In this document: piece by piece, positions 4,280-5,345 of the stretch
How the letters are laid out: each line of letters starts with the position of its first letter
How positions within the stretch are numbered: the stretch's first letter is position 1
NCBI GenBank assembly: GCA_031281335.1
Contig: JAITFM010000060.1
Location: 1 to 5,345, forward strand
Length of the DNA stretch: 5,345 bases
Direction of reading: 5' to 3'
From: Rickettsiales bacterium
GTDB taxonomy: Bacteria; Pseudomonadota; Alphaproteobacteria; Rickettsiales; Anaplasmataceae
Position numbers and translations under genes: made by a program
The notes under the pieces: model-generated
Told to the model about the DNA's origin: nothing
Databases searched by the model: none
Seen by the model: the letters and a program-made list of their open reading frames with translations, nothing else

Positions 4280-5345
4280 ATGGATATAGTAAAGTTTGTT
4301 TTATTACTACCGACAATATTACTTATACTAATCGCCGGTGTTTATCTATCAGTTAAACTAAAATGGCTACAGATATTTAGATTGCCGTACGCCCTTTCAC
4401 TCGTTGGAGCCAAAAGAGGGGAAAATAAATTTTCTTCTATAGCTGCCCTATTTACAATCCTAGGAGGAAATTTAGGAGTAGGAAATATTTCAGGAACTGC
4501 TGTTGCTCTAAAAACCGGGGGACCTGGCTCTATTTTATGGATGGCAATAATTGTTGTTATCACTTCTGCGATAAAATATGTCACTTGTTATCTGAGTATA
4601 AAGAACAGAAAGAAAAAGAATGGACGGTTTATAGGTGGCCCTATGGCCTATATGGCTGATGCATTTAACTCTAGAAAAGCCACAATTGCGTTTCTAGTCA
4701 TTATGATGATAGTCTCGATAACCGTTGGTAACCTTGTTCAGGTAAATTCTCTGTCAATACCACTTGACATGATAGATGTACCTGTGATCACTGGTGGAAT
4801 CACAATGGCCATAATATTTTTTATTGTTGCAGCCCTCAGCTTAAAAAAAATTAAAATTTTCATATCAGCTATGATACCGATAATGACGGTGAGTTACCTA
4901 ACGCTTTGTGGTATTATATTATTTAAGTTTAGTGAAAATATCCTTTCTTCTCTAAAACTAATAACAAGCGGCCTTTTTACAACTGACAGTTTTAACTTTG
5001 GTTTATCTCTGGGCTTAATTGTGGAAATGTTGACTATTATCCAAGTAGGAACTCTGCGAGGTATTTTCGCAACAGATATAGGGCTTGGCCTTGAAGGCAT
5101 CGTGCACTCTTCAATTGTTCCTAAGAAAAATAACAATAAATTCATCATTGAACAGAGCCTAATCACAATAATATCACCTTTCATAGTTGTATTCGTAGTA
5201 TTTATTACAACGATGGTACTGCTTGTCACAGATTCTTGGGTCACTGATTTAGAGAGCACTAATATGTGCATTTTTGCTTTTAGAAAAGCCATGAATTGGC
5301 CTTATATTGACTACTTAATCATGGCTATAATGTTTTGTTTTGCCT
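4280..5345 (+). CDS. AGCS-family sodium:alanine/glycine symporter, 5' part
   Basis: The frame is open from ATG 4280 to the window end, giving 355 residues without a stop; family members have about 450-540, so roughly the last quarter to third is missing. AGCS proteins are inner-membrane carriers importing alanine or glycine with sodium. Visible family motifs are GGNLGVGNISGTAVAL (62-77), GGPGSILWM (80-88), KNGRFIGGPMAYM (113-125) and a GxxRGxF block at 257-263. Hydrophobic helices are apparent near 6-25, 53-76, 84-106, 135-158, 168-188, 192-215, 240-256 and 289-317, with another starting near 343. The start is fixed by a TAG directly upstream (4277-4279), but no clear Shine-Dalgarno precedes it. 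The motif that in most members reads like RGLFSNEAGMGSA is here RGIFATDIGLGLE (260-272), a marked deviation that may mean changed substrate or ion use. The frame shows no frameshift, so it appears to be under selection. Family is clear, substrate is not. Confidence 0.88.
   Translation, partial: MDIVKFVLLLPTILLILIAGVYLSVKLKWLQIFRLPYALSLVGAKRGENKFSSIAALFTILGGNLGVGNISGTAVALKTGGPGSILWMAIIVVITSAIKYVTCYLSIKNRKKKNGRFIGGPMAYMADAFNSRKATIAFLVIMMIVSITVGNLVQVNSLSIPLDMIDVPVITGGITMAIIFFIVAALSLKKIKIFISAMIPIMTVSYLTLCGIILFKFSENILSSLKLITSGLFTTDSFNFGLSLGLIVEMLTIIQVGTLRGIFATDIGLGLEGIVHSSIVPKKNNNKFIIEQSLITIISPFIVVFVVFITTMVLLVTDSWVTDLESTNMCIFAFRKAMNWPYIDYLIMAIMFCFA

Noticed and set aside
4342..5292. Minus-strand frames of 80 and 132 codons opposite the symporter
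   Set aside because: They lie entirely antisense to a recognisable membrane transporter gene and show no domain.
1..5345. tRNA genes, CRISPR arrays, insertion sequences, phage or toxin genes
   Set aside because: No cloverleaf, spaced direct repeats, transposase motifs or terminal inverted repeats were seen on either strand.

Overview
The window looks like chromosomal DNA of an Anaplasmataceae endosymbiont, most probably Wolbachia. The DNA is AT-rich, genes are sparse with long AT-rich gaps, and the GroEL protein carries Anaplasmataceae-type signatures (for example [17 protein letters not shown] after an N-terminal AGPRGKT and [10 protein letters not shown]). The genus is recalled from known protein sequences and was not checked by a search; no supergroup or strain is proposed.

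Layout, left to right. Positions 1-363 hold no convincing protein gene. They do hold a perfect consensus sigma70 promoter on the minus strand (271-299) firing leftward into about 260 bp rich in small hairpins, so this may be an unannotated small RNA or the long leader of a gene beyond the left edge. Next is a minus-strand ygfZ/GcvT-like gene (364-1158). A 145-bp divergent spacer separates it from the groES-groEL chaperonin operon (groES 1304-1594, groEL 1696-3357). That spacer carries a TTGAAA promoter that can be read as sigma70 and, less well, as heat-shock sigma32. After groEL come 316 bp of noncoding DNA with several hairpins, one of them a good intrinsic terminator (3455-3490). Then follow a short secreted protein made only of a DsbD/ScsB-type N-terminal domain (3674-4177) and the first 355 codons of an AGCS-family sodium:amino-acid symporter that runs off the right edge (4280-5345).

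The chaperonin pair is the functional core: GroES caps GroEL to fold cytosolic proteins. YgfZ supports Fe-S enzyme maturation, the DsbD-like domain probably handles thiols in the periplasm, and the symporter imports small amino acids. These flanking genes look like unrelated housekeeping units and not one system. I see no CRISPR array, phage gene, toxin system or insertion sequence. The points most worth follow-up are the leftward promoter with its candidate RNA, the stand-alone DsbD-type domain, and the altered signature motif of the symporter.
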